From contig CAZTFF010000018.1 of assembly GCA_964612485.1 (NCBI GenBank), forward strand, positions 1 through 64,000: DNA of 64,000 nucleotides, in the 5' to 3' direction. The DNA comes from JAFGNV01 sp964612485 (lineage in GTDB: Bacteria; Chloroflexota; Anaerolineae; 4572-78; J111). A program made the translations under genes and the position numbers. Below the pieces are notes generated by a model, which was not told the DNA's origin, ran no database searches, and saw nothing but the letters and a program-made list of their open reading frames with translations. Numbering within the stretch: position 1 is the stretch's first letter; every line of letters begins with the position of its first letter. Below are positions 33,630-40,851 of the stretch, piece after piece.

Positions 33630-33736
33630 TATACTAAGAAGCATAAGAGTGATTTAGTTTTTAGTGTTTTAGTTTTATTTTTCCTCCTCCTCCTTTCATT
33701 GCCCCCGGGTGCTGCCCCCACCCGGGGGACTTTTTT
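33630..33736 (+). ncRNA. Candidate small RNA with C-rich anti-ribosome-site motif
   Basis: An extended -10 box (TGCTATACT, 33628-33636) lacks a gene downstream. The predicted transcript starts near 33642, runs through a U-rich stretch, then cctcctcctcc (33683-33693), complementary to ribosome-binding sites, and ends in a perfect 9-bp stem (33702-33710 with 33720-33728) followed by tttttt on this strand only. The terminator's orientation fits a plus-strand transcript, not the convergent protein gene. The -35 is poor. Prediction only. Confidence 0.4.
33702..33736 (+). terminator. Strong GC hairpin with T tract, plus strand
   Basis: cccccgggt pairs perfectly with acccggggg, loop of 9, then ac-tttttt-gttt. 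There is no T tract on the opposite strand. No plus-strand protein gene precedes it, which is the main reason to propose a small RNA here. Confidence 0.75.
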
Positions 33737-33738
33737 GT

Positions 33739-36700
33739 TTAAAAGCCGGTTTCCGGCAGCAGCGTCGGCCAGTTGGCCGGTACAGGAGTCTCCGGCACAA
33801 TCAGATCATTTTGATACCGAGGCAGCATGCGGTATTCATCCCGCGATGTTATGCCATCCTCTGAATATTGGCTGACAATGCCTACCACGGTCACGGTCGT
33901 GCCGCGTTCGATGAAGGGTTTGCGAATGCCGGTCCGCTGCCGGATGTACACTTTGGCCGGGTCGGTGCCGTCATCCACCCACATCGTTGCCCGGCCTTTG
34001 AAATCGACCGCCTGCCCCTGGATCATCACCAGCATGCCTTCGTATGGTTCCAGGATGGAGGTTGTCGCCACCGGCAGCGGCGGCGGGGGCGAGCCGGATT
34101 CTACACATTTCACATCGCTCCGTTCGTTTACTTTTATCTCCAACTCTTCGTGGTAATTTTTAAGATAACCTTCCACTTCCACGGTATCGCCCAGATTGCA
34201 GATTTTATGATCTTTGGGCAAGTAGATCAAAATTCCCGAAGTTTCATCTTGAATGTACATTGTCCGGCTGCCCAGCAAGCCCGGCGGCGCGGTAACCTGC
34301 CCTTCGACCCGCACCCACGCGTCCAGCGTCAACTGTTTCGCCTCAAAAATACTGACTTTGAGCGGGCCGGACGCTTCTTTTTTCCAATTTTTCCTGTTGG
34401 GGGAAGGGCCGCAATCTTCACTCCAGGAAGTTTGTCCATCCGGCAGCCGGCACCAGGTTTCATCATAACCGGGCGAGTGGGTGTAAGTAAAGGTGTCTAC
34501 CACGGTTCCGTTGGGATGGATCAACGATACCGTATCGCCATCATTGTTCAGAGAGAAGCCGGTTTGGGCCTGGTAAAAGGTGATGAATCCGCGGGCGGGA
34601 ATGATGGTATCGAGCGGAATGGTGTAGCTCAAGTTGGAATTGTCCGTTAAACGCCAGCCGCCGAGACCTACCGGTTGATCCAAAAGGTTGTACAGTTCCA
34701 CCCATTCGTCGGTGTGATCCGGCATTCCGTTGCCGTCCCAATCCCAATCGTAGGGGGCGGGCAGAATCTCGTTGATGGTGATGGGATCAGGCGAAGCTTC
34801 ACCCGTAATCCAAATGGGGGCGCTATAGGCGGTGTCGCCATCGGCCTGGATGGCTTTAACCCAGAAAAAGTGGCCGGGCCGGGCGGTCACGGTGGTTGAC
34901 CATTGCCCCGGGTTTGTGTCAAAGGGTACGGTCGCCAGCGGTAAATTGCCGTCGTAGAGCCATACCGTCACCGCTTCGGAGTCGGCGTCCGTCACATCGA
35001 TTGTCAGCGTTATGCGGCCGGTGGTGGTTATCACGCTGCCCATCCAATGGTTGTTCAGGCGCAGGGCCAGGGCCAGGTTGCTGTCTTCTGTGGCAAAAAC
35101 ACGCCGGGCGCGCATGGCGTCCAGAAGATCGGGTTGGGTCAGCGCCGGAGCCACAATGCCGGTTCGTGTGGCCGAGTCGCTTCCCCAGTGAGCCGTATGG
35201 ATGTCGCTGTTGTTGGTGGGGGCTACAGCCCATCCCATCATATTGCTCTGAATAAAGGCCGATTCGTAGGTGAGGTAGTCCCTGGCGTTGTTCCCGATTT
35301 CTTGTAGCGTGATGATAGGAAATGCTTGGCTGTTGAAGGGAAAACTCTCAAAATCCCCATCATAATTGATACCGGGGTGGTTAAGTTGGGCGATGGTGTC
35401 GGGCTGCGTGGCCAGCCAGTCGTACATCTTGGTAAGGGTATCGAATTGGGGATCTTCCCGGCTCAAGAGGGCAGCGTTGTTGAAGATATTGATGTGGCCC
35501 TCGGTGCGGTGCGTCCATTCCACCCCCCGCAGCGCGACAAATTGGCCGGCTTCGGTGGCCTGGTTGGTTTGGGTCAGGGTTTGATTCCATTCGTGTAGTG
35601 ATAAACTATGCCCATGGTCGGTAATGGCAAAAAAGTGATGCCCGGCGGCGCGGGCCAGTGCCAGGGCGTAATAGGGCGGCCCGGCCCCGTCGGAGTAAGA
35701 GGTGTGGGCGTGAAGATCACCCCAGTAGGCGTGCATGCCGTCCGGCAAATCGGCGGGGGGTGGGGCAGTGACCGGGGCAGGGGATGGAGGAATGGTGGGA
35801 ACGCCGGGGTTGGGCCCAGCCCGAACGAAATCATAGGGCATAGAATTTGTATCAACGGGCCAGATGCGTTGCAGGCTGTGAGGTTCCGGTGCGGAGGCAT
35901 CCGGCTCCAGATTGAGAATCTCATAATCGCCGTTGCGGTAGGCCACGCTGTCTAAAATTTCGTCGTTGGGGCCTAAAACGATCAACTCGTCGCCGTTGTT
36001 GGAGAGCGCCCAATTGCCGCTGCTCCAGGTTGTATATTTGTTTAGGGTGGGAATGGCGGGATCGCTCTCGATGATTTCATAATCTGGCCACTCGTCAAAT
36101 CGAGCAAAAAAGTCGCTGCCGCTCTTGGCAATCACCAGGCAGTCATCGGGGGCCAGGATGATGCCGCCGGGCAGGCTGTACATCCCTTCACCGCCGCCGT
36201 TTGTTTCCTCATCACCTATTTTGTAGCCGGCGAGATCAAGCGGGGCGGAATTTGGGTTGCAAATTTCGATATATTCGTCGCCTTCGGTAGACGAGGCCGT
36301 TCCATCGTAGACAAATTCACTGATGAGAAGCGGATCGGGTGATGGCGGCGGCGCGATGGTAGTAAAGGTGAAACTGTGGTTTGCGTTGAGAGGGTCGGGA
36401 CTGCCATCCTGGTCCACAACGCCGGTGGCCGGGATTACGACCGTACACGTGGTTTGATAAGGCAGGTTCGCCGCCGGGGTGAGGGCAAACGCGGTGGCTG
36501 TGATTGTAGGGGTCATATTGAAGGGAACCGGCGCGCCGGCGGGGCATTCAATAGCAAGGGCGGCGGCGCTGACGCTGACCATTTCGCTGAATTGCAGCGT
36601 AATGGAGGTATTAACAGGCACATCAATGGCCGTATCGACCGGGTTGGTAGCGGTTACGGTGGGCGGATTGTCGGGCGGGAGGCAGGAGCCGAACGGCGTG

Positions 36701-38244
36701 CCATCAACGTGAGTGCCGGGCGAGAAAAGCAGGCCGCCCGAACCGGCGGCGGTACTGTGCCGGACAAACGTCGAGCCGGTGAGGTCCGGGTCGCGGGTGA
36801 GCGATTGGTTATCGCCTCCCTCGCTGCCGTAAGTGTGCGCGGCCCGGTTGGTTGTTCCATCATTTAGGGTCAGCGCATCACCGCCGTTATTCAACCCCAG
36901 AGTTCCGGCTGTTTGCACGATGGCATCGCCAAACGTGCCGGTGGGCGTACCGCCGCCAAAAACCACTATCGCGCATTGGTCCGGCATGATGGTGTTTGGC
37001 GGAAACGTATGGCGAGGGCCGGTGTTGTCGGCAAGCGTCCAGCCGGAAATATCAACCGGGCTGCCGGTGTTGTTGATGAGTTCCACAAATTCATCATCGC
37101 CGGTATCAACCATGCCGTCACCGTTGGCATCGCCCGCAGTGCTGTCGGGGTCGGCGTGAATTTCATTGATGATCCAGCCGCTGGTGGTGGTGAAATCAAA
37201 CGTGTAGTCGGCGGCCATAGGATTGCCGGTGGCGTCAGTAATCTGAGCGCCCCATATTGAAACTGTACAGCTTTCATTGTTGGCAAAGCGGGTATCGGGA
37301 TTTAAGGTGTATTGCTGCGGCCCACCGCTGACCGTGGCCGAATGGGAGCCGCTGTTGGCGCAGGTAATATCAAACCATGGTTCGATGACATTGACCGCCT
37401 CATTGAACATGATTTGGATATTCGTTTCCGCGGCCACATCGGTATCGTCGGAATTTGGCGTTGTGCCGGTGACAGACGGGGGTGCATCGCCGATTTGGAT
37501 ATTGTCAAGCCCGTATTCATCCCGGCTGCCGCCCCCGCTGATATCGTCGCCCGTCCATTTGAGATAGAAAAAATCACCGTTGTTGATGTTCAGGCCGGTG
37601 AGAGCGGTGGCGCGGTGTGCGGTTTGCCAGGGCAGGCCATCGGCGGCTTCCGGCGTGGTGAAATCGAGCGAGGGCATGGTGGTGTACGTCACATTATCCG
37701 GGGAAAAAGAGAAGTTTAAGGCGTTGGCTCGATCTTCGTTGTTGAGGTAGCGGATGTCATATTCAACCGCCAACTCGGTCAATAGGGAGCCGCTGTTGTT
37801 TTGCAGTTGCAGCGTGATCTCGCCGGGGGCAAAGTCTGCGCCGGTGGGCTGCACGCCCAAAATGATGTCTCCGCCGCCGGCATCGAAGGCGTATACGCCG
37901 CCGGTAGTGGCGTTGCCGCTTGATGTTCCTCTGGCAAAATCGTCCGCTTCCCGCGCATCGCCAAAATTCATAGCGCCGTCAGACAGGCCATTGACAATCC
38001 AGATATCAGAGTCCAACTGCCCCGGATTGGGCGCAGGGTTAAATCCACTCCCCGTAAAGCTATCAAAATTTTCTGTAAAGGGGATGGGACCGCTGGCCAA
38101 TATTTTTGGCGGCGATACAAAACAAAAAACAATAAGTAAAATAAAAATAGTTGGTAATTTTGGCCCACGAAAAAAACCGCTATTCCACGCAAGACTGCCT
38201 GAAACAGCGGTTTTTAAGGTGGACCGTTTGCGGCAAACGATCAC
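33739..38244 (-). CDS. Large secreted protein: Ig-like, lamin-tail, PHP-type metallohydrolase and OB-fold domains
   Basis: 1501 residues from the GTG at 38244, preceded by GGGAGGA at about 7 bases (a TTG at 38262 has none). A signal segment lies near residues 30-51. In order: a beta-sandwich start, an SbsA-type Ig domain (about 255-355), a lamin-tail domain (about 357-510), a second Ig (525-630), a second lamin-tail (640-790), a CehA/McbA-like PHP domain (835-1060), a third lamin-tail (1155-1275) and a repeated OB-fold region (1295-1495). PHP metal ligands are present: 'GDLHAHTSYSDG', 'AITDHGH', 'LNHPG', 'NNSDIHTAH'. It probably hydrolyses phosphoesters outside the cell; the substrate is unknown. 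No cell-wall anchor is recognised. Confidence 0.85.
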   Translation of the reverse strand: MIVCRKRSTLKTAVSGSLAWNSGFFRGPKLPTIFILLIVFCFVSPPKILASGPIPFTENFDSFTGSGFNPAPNPGQLDSDIWIVNGLSDGAMNFGDAREADDFARGTSSGNATTGGVYAFDAGGGDIILGVQPTGADFAPGEITLQLQNNSGSLLTELAVEYDIRYLNNEDRANALNFSFSPDNVTYTTMPSLDFTTPEAADGLPWQTAHRATALTGLNINNGDFFYLKWTGDDISGGGSRDEYGLDNIQIGDAPPSVTGTTPNSDDTDVAAETNIQIMFNEAVNVIEPWFDITCANSGSHSATVSGGPQQYTLNPDTRFANNESCTVSIWGAQITDATGNPMAADYTFDFTTTSGWIINEIHADPDSTAGDANGDGMVDTGDDEFVELINNTGSPVDISGWTLADNTGPRHTFPPNTIMPDQCAIVVFGGGTPTGTFGDAIVQTAGTLGLNNGGDALTLNDGTTNRAAHTYGSEGGDNQSLTRDPDLTGSTFVRHSTAAGSGGLLFSPGTHVDGTPFGSCLPPDNPPTVTATNPVDTAIDVPVNTSITLQFSEMVSVSAAALAIECPAGAPVPFNMTPTITATAFALTPAANLPYQTTCTVVIPATGVVDQDGSPDPLNANHSFTFTTIAPPPSPDPLLISEFVYDGTASSTEGDEYIEICNPNSAPLDLAGYKIGDEETNGGGEGMYSLPGGIILAPDDCLVIAKSGSDFFARFDEWPDYEIIESDPAIPTLNKYTTWSSGNWALSNNGDELIVLGPNDEILDSVAYRNGDYEILNLEPDASAPEPHSLQRIWPVDTNSMPYDFVRAGPNPGVPTIPPSPAPVTAPPPADLPDGMHAYWGDLHAHTSYSDGAGPPYYALALARAAGHHFFAITDHGHSLSLHEWNQTLTQTNQATEAGQFVALRGVEWTHRTEGHINIFNNAALLSREDPQFDTLTKMYDWLATQPDTIAQLNHPGINYDGDFESFPFNSQAFPIITLQEIGNNARDYLTYESAFIQSNMMGWAVAPTNNSDIHTAHWGSDSATRTGIVAPALTQPDLLDAMRARRVFATEDSNLALALRLNNHWMGSVITTTGRITLTIDVTDADSEAVTVWLYDGNLPLATVPFDTNPGQWSTTVTARPGHFFWVKAIQADGDTAYSAPIWITGEASPDPITINEILPAPYDWDWDGNGMPDHTDEWVELYNLLDQPVGLGGWRLTDNSNLSYTIPLDTIIPARGFITFYQAQTGFSLNNDGDTVSLIHPNGTVVDTFTYTHSPGYDETWCRLPDGQTSWSEDCGPSPNRKNWKKEASGPLKVSIFEAKQLTLDAWVRVEGQVTAPPGLLGSRTMYIQDETSGILIYLPKDHKICNLGDTVEVEGYLKNYHEELEIKVNERSDVKCVESGSPPPPLPVATTSILEPYEGMLVMIQGQAVDFKGRATMWVDDGTDPAKVYIRQRTGIRKPFIERGTTVTVVGIVSQYSEDGITSRDEYRMLPRYQNDLIVPETPVPANWPTLLPETGF

Positions 38245-38328
38245 GGTGTTATCCTCCCTCAACCTATTCCGCGCTATTGTAAAAGAAGAGGGCTGACATC
38301 TCTCAGTAAAACTTTATGTAAAGACAAA

Positions 38329-38362
38329 GCAGGGCCAACAAGCAACTGTTGGCCCTGCTTTT
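38329..38362. terminator. Bidirectional terminator between secreted-protein and lipoprotein genes
   Basis: gcagggccaaca pairs perfectly with tgttggccctgc (12 bp, loop agcaac), with T-rich flanks on both strands (tttt, and tttgtcttt on the minus strand). It ends the TolB-like lipoprotein gene. Confidence 0.85.
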
Positions 38363-38409
38363 GCAGATAAGAGTTCTATAAGGCAGGGTTAAGACACGGT
38401 GTTACCACT

Positions 38410-39441
38410 TTATGGCGCCCAGGCGATGGTCTCCTCCAGCCAGCCCCAGGAGTTGGCCCGGTCTAGCTGAACTTGCCCATCTACCGGGCCGCCCAACTCA
38501 AAAAGTTGTCGCTGGTTGCTGCCGTCGGGATTCATGGCCCACATCGCCCACGCCCCGACCCGGTCGGAAACAAAGGCAATCGTCCGGCCATCGGGCGACC
38601 ATACCGGCAGGCCGTCTCGCCTGGCGTCGTCGGTGAGCCGGCGGGCGTCGGAACCGTCGATATTGACGCGCCAAACGTCCCAGTTGCCGTCAACCTCCGA
38701 CATATAGGCCACGGTTTGTTCATCCGGGGAGACAGCCGGGTTGGTGTCGCTCAAGTTGCTGGTAAGCTGCCGGGGATTGCTGCCGTCGAGATTGCTGAAA
38801 AACAACCCGCAGTCAATACCGATGCACGATTTATAGACAAAACTCTGCCCGTCGGGGGTCCAGGCCGGCGCTTCGCCCTGGATGGGGTTGGCCTCGCGGC
38901 GCAGCACGTCGTATTCCGTCCCTTCGGTTTTATAGATGGCGTATTTTTCGCCCGCTTCTTTGGAGTGGAACAGAAACGACATATCATCGGGCGCAAACCT
39001 GGGCCGGCCCGCTTCAAAGTGCGTATTTATAGTCCAGCCGGGGCTGCCGTCAACGCCTTGTTCGATCAACCCGCGCTTATCGCCCTGCCAGGAGCGATAA
39101 ACAATGCGCGTGCCGTCGGAATTGAGATCGGGCTGGCTGGCTTCCGCGGCCACCATCTGGCGGTCGCTGCCATCAAAATTGGCGATGTAAAGGTTGTAGG
39201 TGCCGGCGGTTTCATCGTGCACCGGAAAAGCAAACTGCCCGCTCAGCGATGGTGCTTGCGCTGCCGGCGCTTCCGCTTCCGGCGTGGGAGTGTTGGTGGG
39301 CGCCGGGGTGGGGGTGTCGGCTTTTTCTTCGACCGGTTCCGGCGTGGGGGTAGCGGGGGGTTCCGTAGCCGAACTACAACCCACCAAAATTCCCGCAGCC
39401 AGAACGGTCAGAATCAGCAAAACAATAAATTCTTTCTTCAT
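38410..39441 (-). CDS. TolB-like beta-propeller lipoprotein
   Basis: 343 residues from the ATG at 39441, with AAGGGA five bases upstream; the frame open to 39501 covers the promoter. A lipoprotein signal ends in ILVGC, followed by a Pro/Thr-rich spacer typical of Chloroflexota lipoproteins, then six propeller blades with TolB/PD40 motifs ('FDGSDRQMV', 'WTPDGQSFVYKS', 'VSPDEQTVAYMS', 'WSPDGRTIAFVS'). Probably a cell-surface binding scaffold. It is transcribed alone, between the terminator at 38329 and its promoter. Confidence 0.87.
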   Translation of the reverse strand: MKKEFIVLLILTVLAAGILVGCSSATEPPATPTPEPVEEKADTPTPAPTNTPTPEAEAPAAQAPSLSGQFAFPVHDETAGTYNLYIANFDGSDRQMVAAEASQPDLNSDGTRIVYRSWQGDKRGLIEQGVDGSPGWTINTHFEAGRPRFAPDDMSFLFHSKEAGEKYAIYKTEGTEYDVLRREANPIQGEAPAWTPDGQSFVYKSCIGIDCGLFFSNLDGSNPRQLTSNLSDTNPAVSPDEQTVAYMSEVDGNWDVWRVNIDGSDARRLTDDARRDGLPVWSPDGRTIAFVSDRVGAWAMWAMNPDGSNQRQLFELGGPVDGQVQLDRANSWGWLEETIAWAP

Positions 39442-39472
39442 AATATTCCCTTCCTTCCGAACGTCTAAATGT

Positions 39473-39501
39473 TTATAAATAACGATTATTTCTGTTGACA
39501 A
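39473..39501 (-). promoter_or_regulatory. Promoter of the TolB-like lipoprotein (TTGTCA-17-TTATAA)
   Basis: Minus strand -35 TTGTCA at 39501-39496, -10 TTATAA at 39478-39473, spacer 17; about 32 bases from the start codon. The rest of 39502-39695 shows nothing further that I can support. Confidence 0.5.
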
Positions 39502-39695
39502 TGCTGCCCAACATTGCCGTTAACTACCGGCTTTGTGTCATAACCCGGCCCAACGATTTCACTATAGCACAAATTGTTAAGGAAGCCGGTTACAAATCAG
39601 TTACAATTGCGATGGCGCGGAAATGCTTGCTCCTCACTGAAAAGTCTGGTAATATCGGATGATTAAACACGTAGAAGGGTTACAGTAACGATTTT

Positions 39696-40148
39696 ATGGC
39701 TAATACACAGTATCCTGATGCGCCCCGCGTGGCTGTGGGGGGCGTTGTTTTGTATCAAAATAAGGTGTTGTTGGTGCTGCGGGGACAGCCGCCGTCGGAA
39801 GGCAAATGGGCTATTCCCGGTGGCAGCGTGAATCTGGGCGAAACCTTGCAGGCCGCGGCGGAACGCGAGGTATTTGAAGAAACCGGCCTGCGGGTCAAAG
39901 CCGGCGAGGTAATCTTTGCCTTCGATACGCTGGTGCGCGATGAAGCAGGGCGAGTGAAGTATCATTACGTGATTTTGGATTTACGGGCCGAGCCGCTTGA
40001 TGGGAACCAAACCCCGATTCCGGGTGACGACGCCCGCGATGCCGGCTGGTTCAGCCTGGAGGAGATCGCTGCCTTAGATACGCCGGTTACAGAGACCACT
40101 CAGGCTTTAGTTCAGAAAATTATGGCGGAGATCAATGACCGATCCTAA
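39696..40148 (+). CDS. Nudix hydrolase (ADP-ribose pyrophosphatase-like)
   Basis: 150 residues. Nudix box 'GGSVNLGETLQAAAEREVFEETGLRV' is complete. 'PRVAVGGVVLYQNKVLLVLRGQPPSEGKWAIPGG' and 'KYHYVILDLRAE' resemble the ADP-ribose/NADH-type subfamily, though substrate cannot be fixed. Its end overlaps the start of the DUF2344 gene by 14 bases, which suggests coupling. Confidence 0.88.
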   Translation: MANTQYPDAPRVAVGGVVLYQNKVLLVLRGQPPSEGKWAIPGGSVNLGETLQAAAEREVFEETGLRVKAGEVIFAFDTLVRDEAGRVKYHYVILDLRAEPLDGNQTPIPGDDARDAGWFSLEEIAALDTPVTETTQALVQKIMAEINDRS

Positions 40149-40800
40149 CCAACCTCTTAAATATCGATTGCGATTGACGTTTGCCAAAAAAGCGCCGGTT
40201 AAATATATTTCTCATCTTGATCTGGCCCTGGCCTGGGAGCGCGCCCTGCGCCGGGCGCAGATACCGCTGGCCTATTCGCAGGGGTTCAATCCCCGGCCTA
40301 AAATGCAATTTGCCTCCGGCCTGCCGCTGGGCACGATGGGGCGGGCGGAAATCGTCGATACCATTGTCATCGAGCCGGTGGCGCCGGATGCCGCGCTGGC
40401 GCAAATTCAAAATGCCTTGCCCGCCGGCATCGAGCTGCGCACCGTAGAAGAGGTGCCGCTTAAAGCGCCGGCTCTGCAAACGCTGGTTCATCAGGCCGAT
40501 TATCAAGTTACGGTGGAAACCGATCTCCCGTTTGATACCCTGGCCCAACGGGTTAACGCCCTGCTGGCCGCCGAACAAATCATCCAGACCCGCCGGCGCA
40601 AGAAAAAAATGGAAGACTTTGATTTGCGTTCCCTGCTGTACGGGCTACAGGTGGAATCCGTGGAGAATGGCGAAGCGCGGCTCAAGATGCGGCTGGCCGC
40701 CGGCCAATTTGGTAATTTACGCCCCGCCGATGTGCTCAAAGCCCTTGATCTGGCCGATAATTGGGCGGACATCGAGCGGCTTCGATTGATTTTTGAATAG
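40135..40800 (+). CDS. DUF2344 protein (TIGR03936, radical SAM partner)
   Basis: 221 residues. 'RLRLTFAKKAPVKYISHLDLALAWERALRRAQIPLAYSQGFNPRPKMQFASGLPLGT' is the family signature. Usually the domain is fused to, or next to, a radical SAM protein of the TIGR03960 type; no such gene is present nearby. The function is unknown; a role in tRNA or RNA modification is only suggested by association. It is coupled to the Nudix gene upstream. Confidence 0.87.
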   Translation: MTDPNQPLKYRLRLTFAKKAPVKYISHLDLALAWERALRRAQIPLAYSQGFNPRPKMQFASGLPLGTMGRAEIVDTIVIEPVAPDAALAQIQNALPAGIELRTVEEVPLKAPALQTLVHQADYQVTVETDLPFDTLAQRVNALLAAEQIIQTRRRKKKMEDFDLRSLLYGLQVESVENGEARLKMRLAAGQFGNLRPADVLKALDLADNWADIERLRLIFE

Positions 40801-40836
40801 GCCCCCAAGCTGCTTCTACTCCGGCGCGCTTCGTGG

Positions 40837-40842
40837 TATACT
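40837..40842 (+). promoter_or_regulatory. -10 box near the start of the DHH-CBS-CCA gene
   Basis: TATACT ends 9 bases before the ATG at 40852, so a transcript would have almost no leader, and no ribosome site is visible. The -35 (TTCTAC at 40814-40819) is poor. Transcription from the upstream Nudix-DUF2344 unit is an alternative. Confidence 0.4.
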
Positions 40843-40851
40843 ACCCCTACT

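Noticed and set aside
33429..33875. A 148-residue plus-strand frame over the MITE, terminators and the end of the secreted-protein gene.
   Set aside because: It spans a repeat and two hairpins, and lacks a ribosome site.
38473..39468. A 331-residue open frame on the plus strand opposite the TolB-like lipoprotein.
   Set aside because: Low-complexity basic product, no ribosome site or homology, fully antisense to a well-supported gene.
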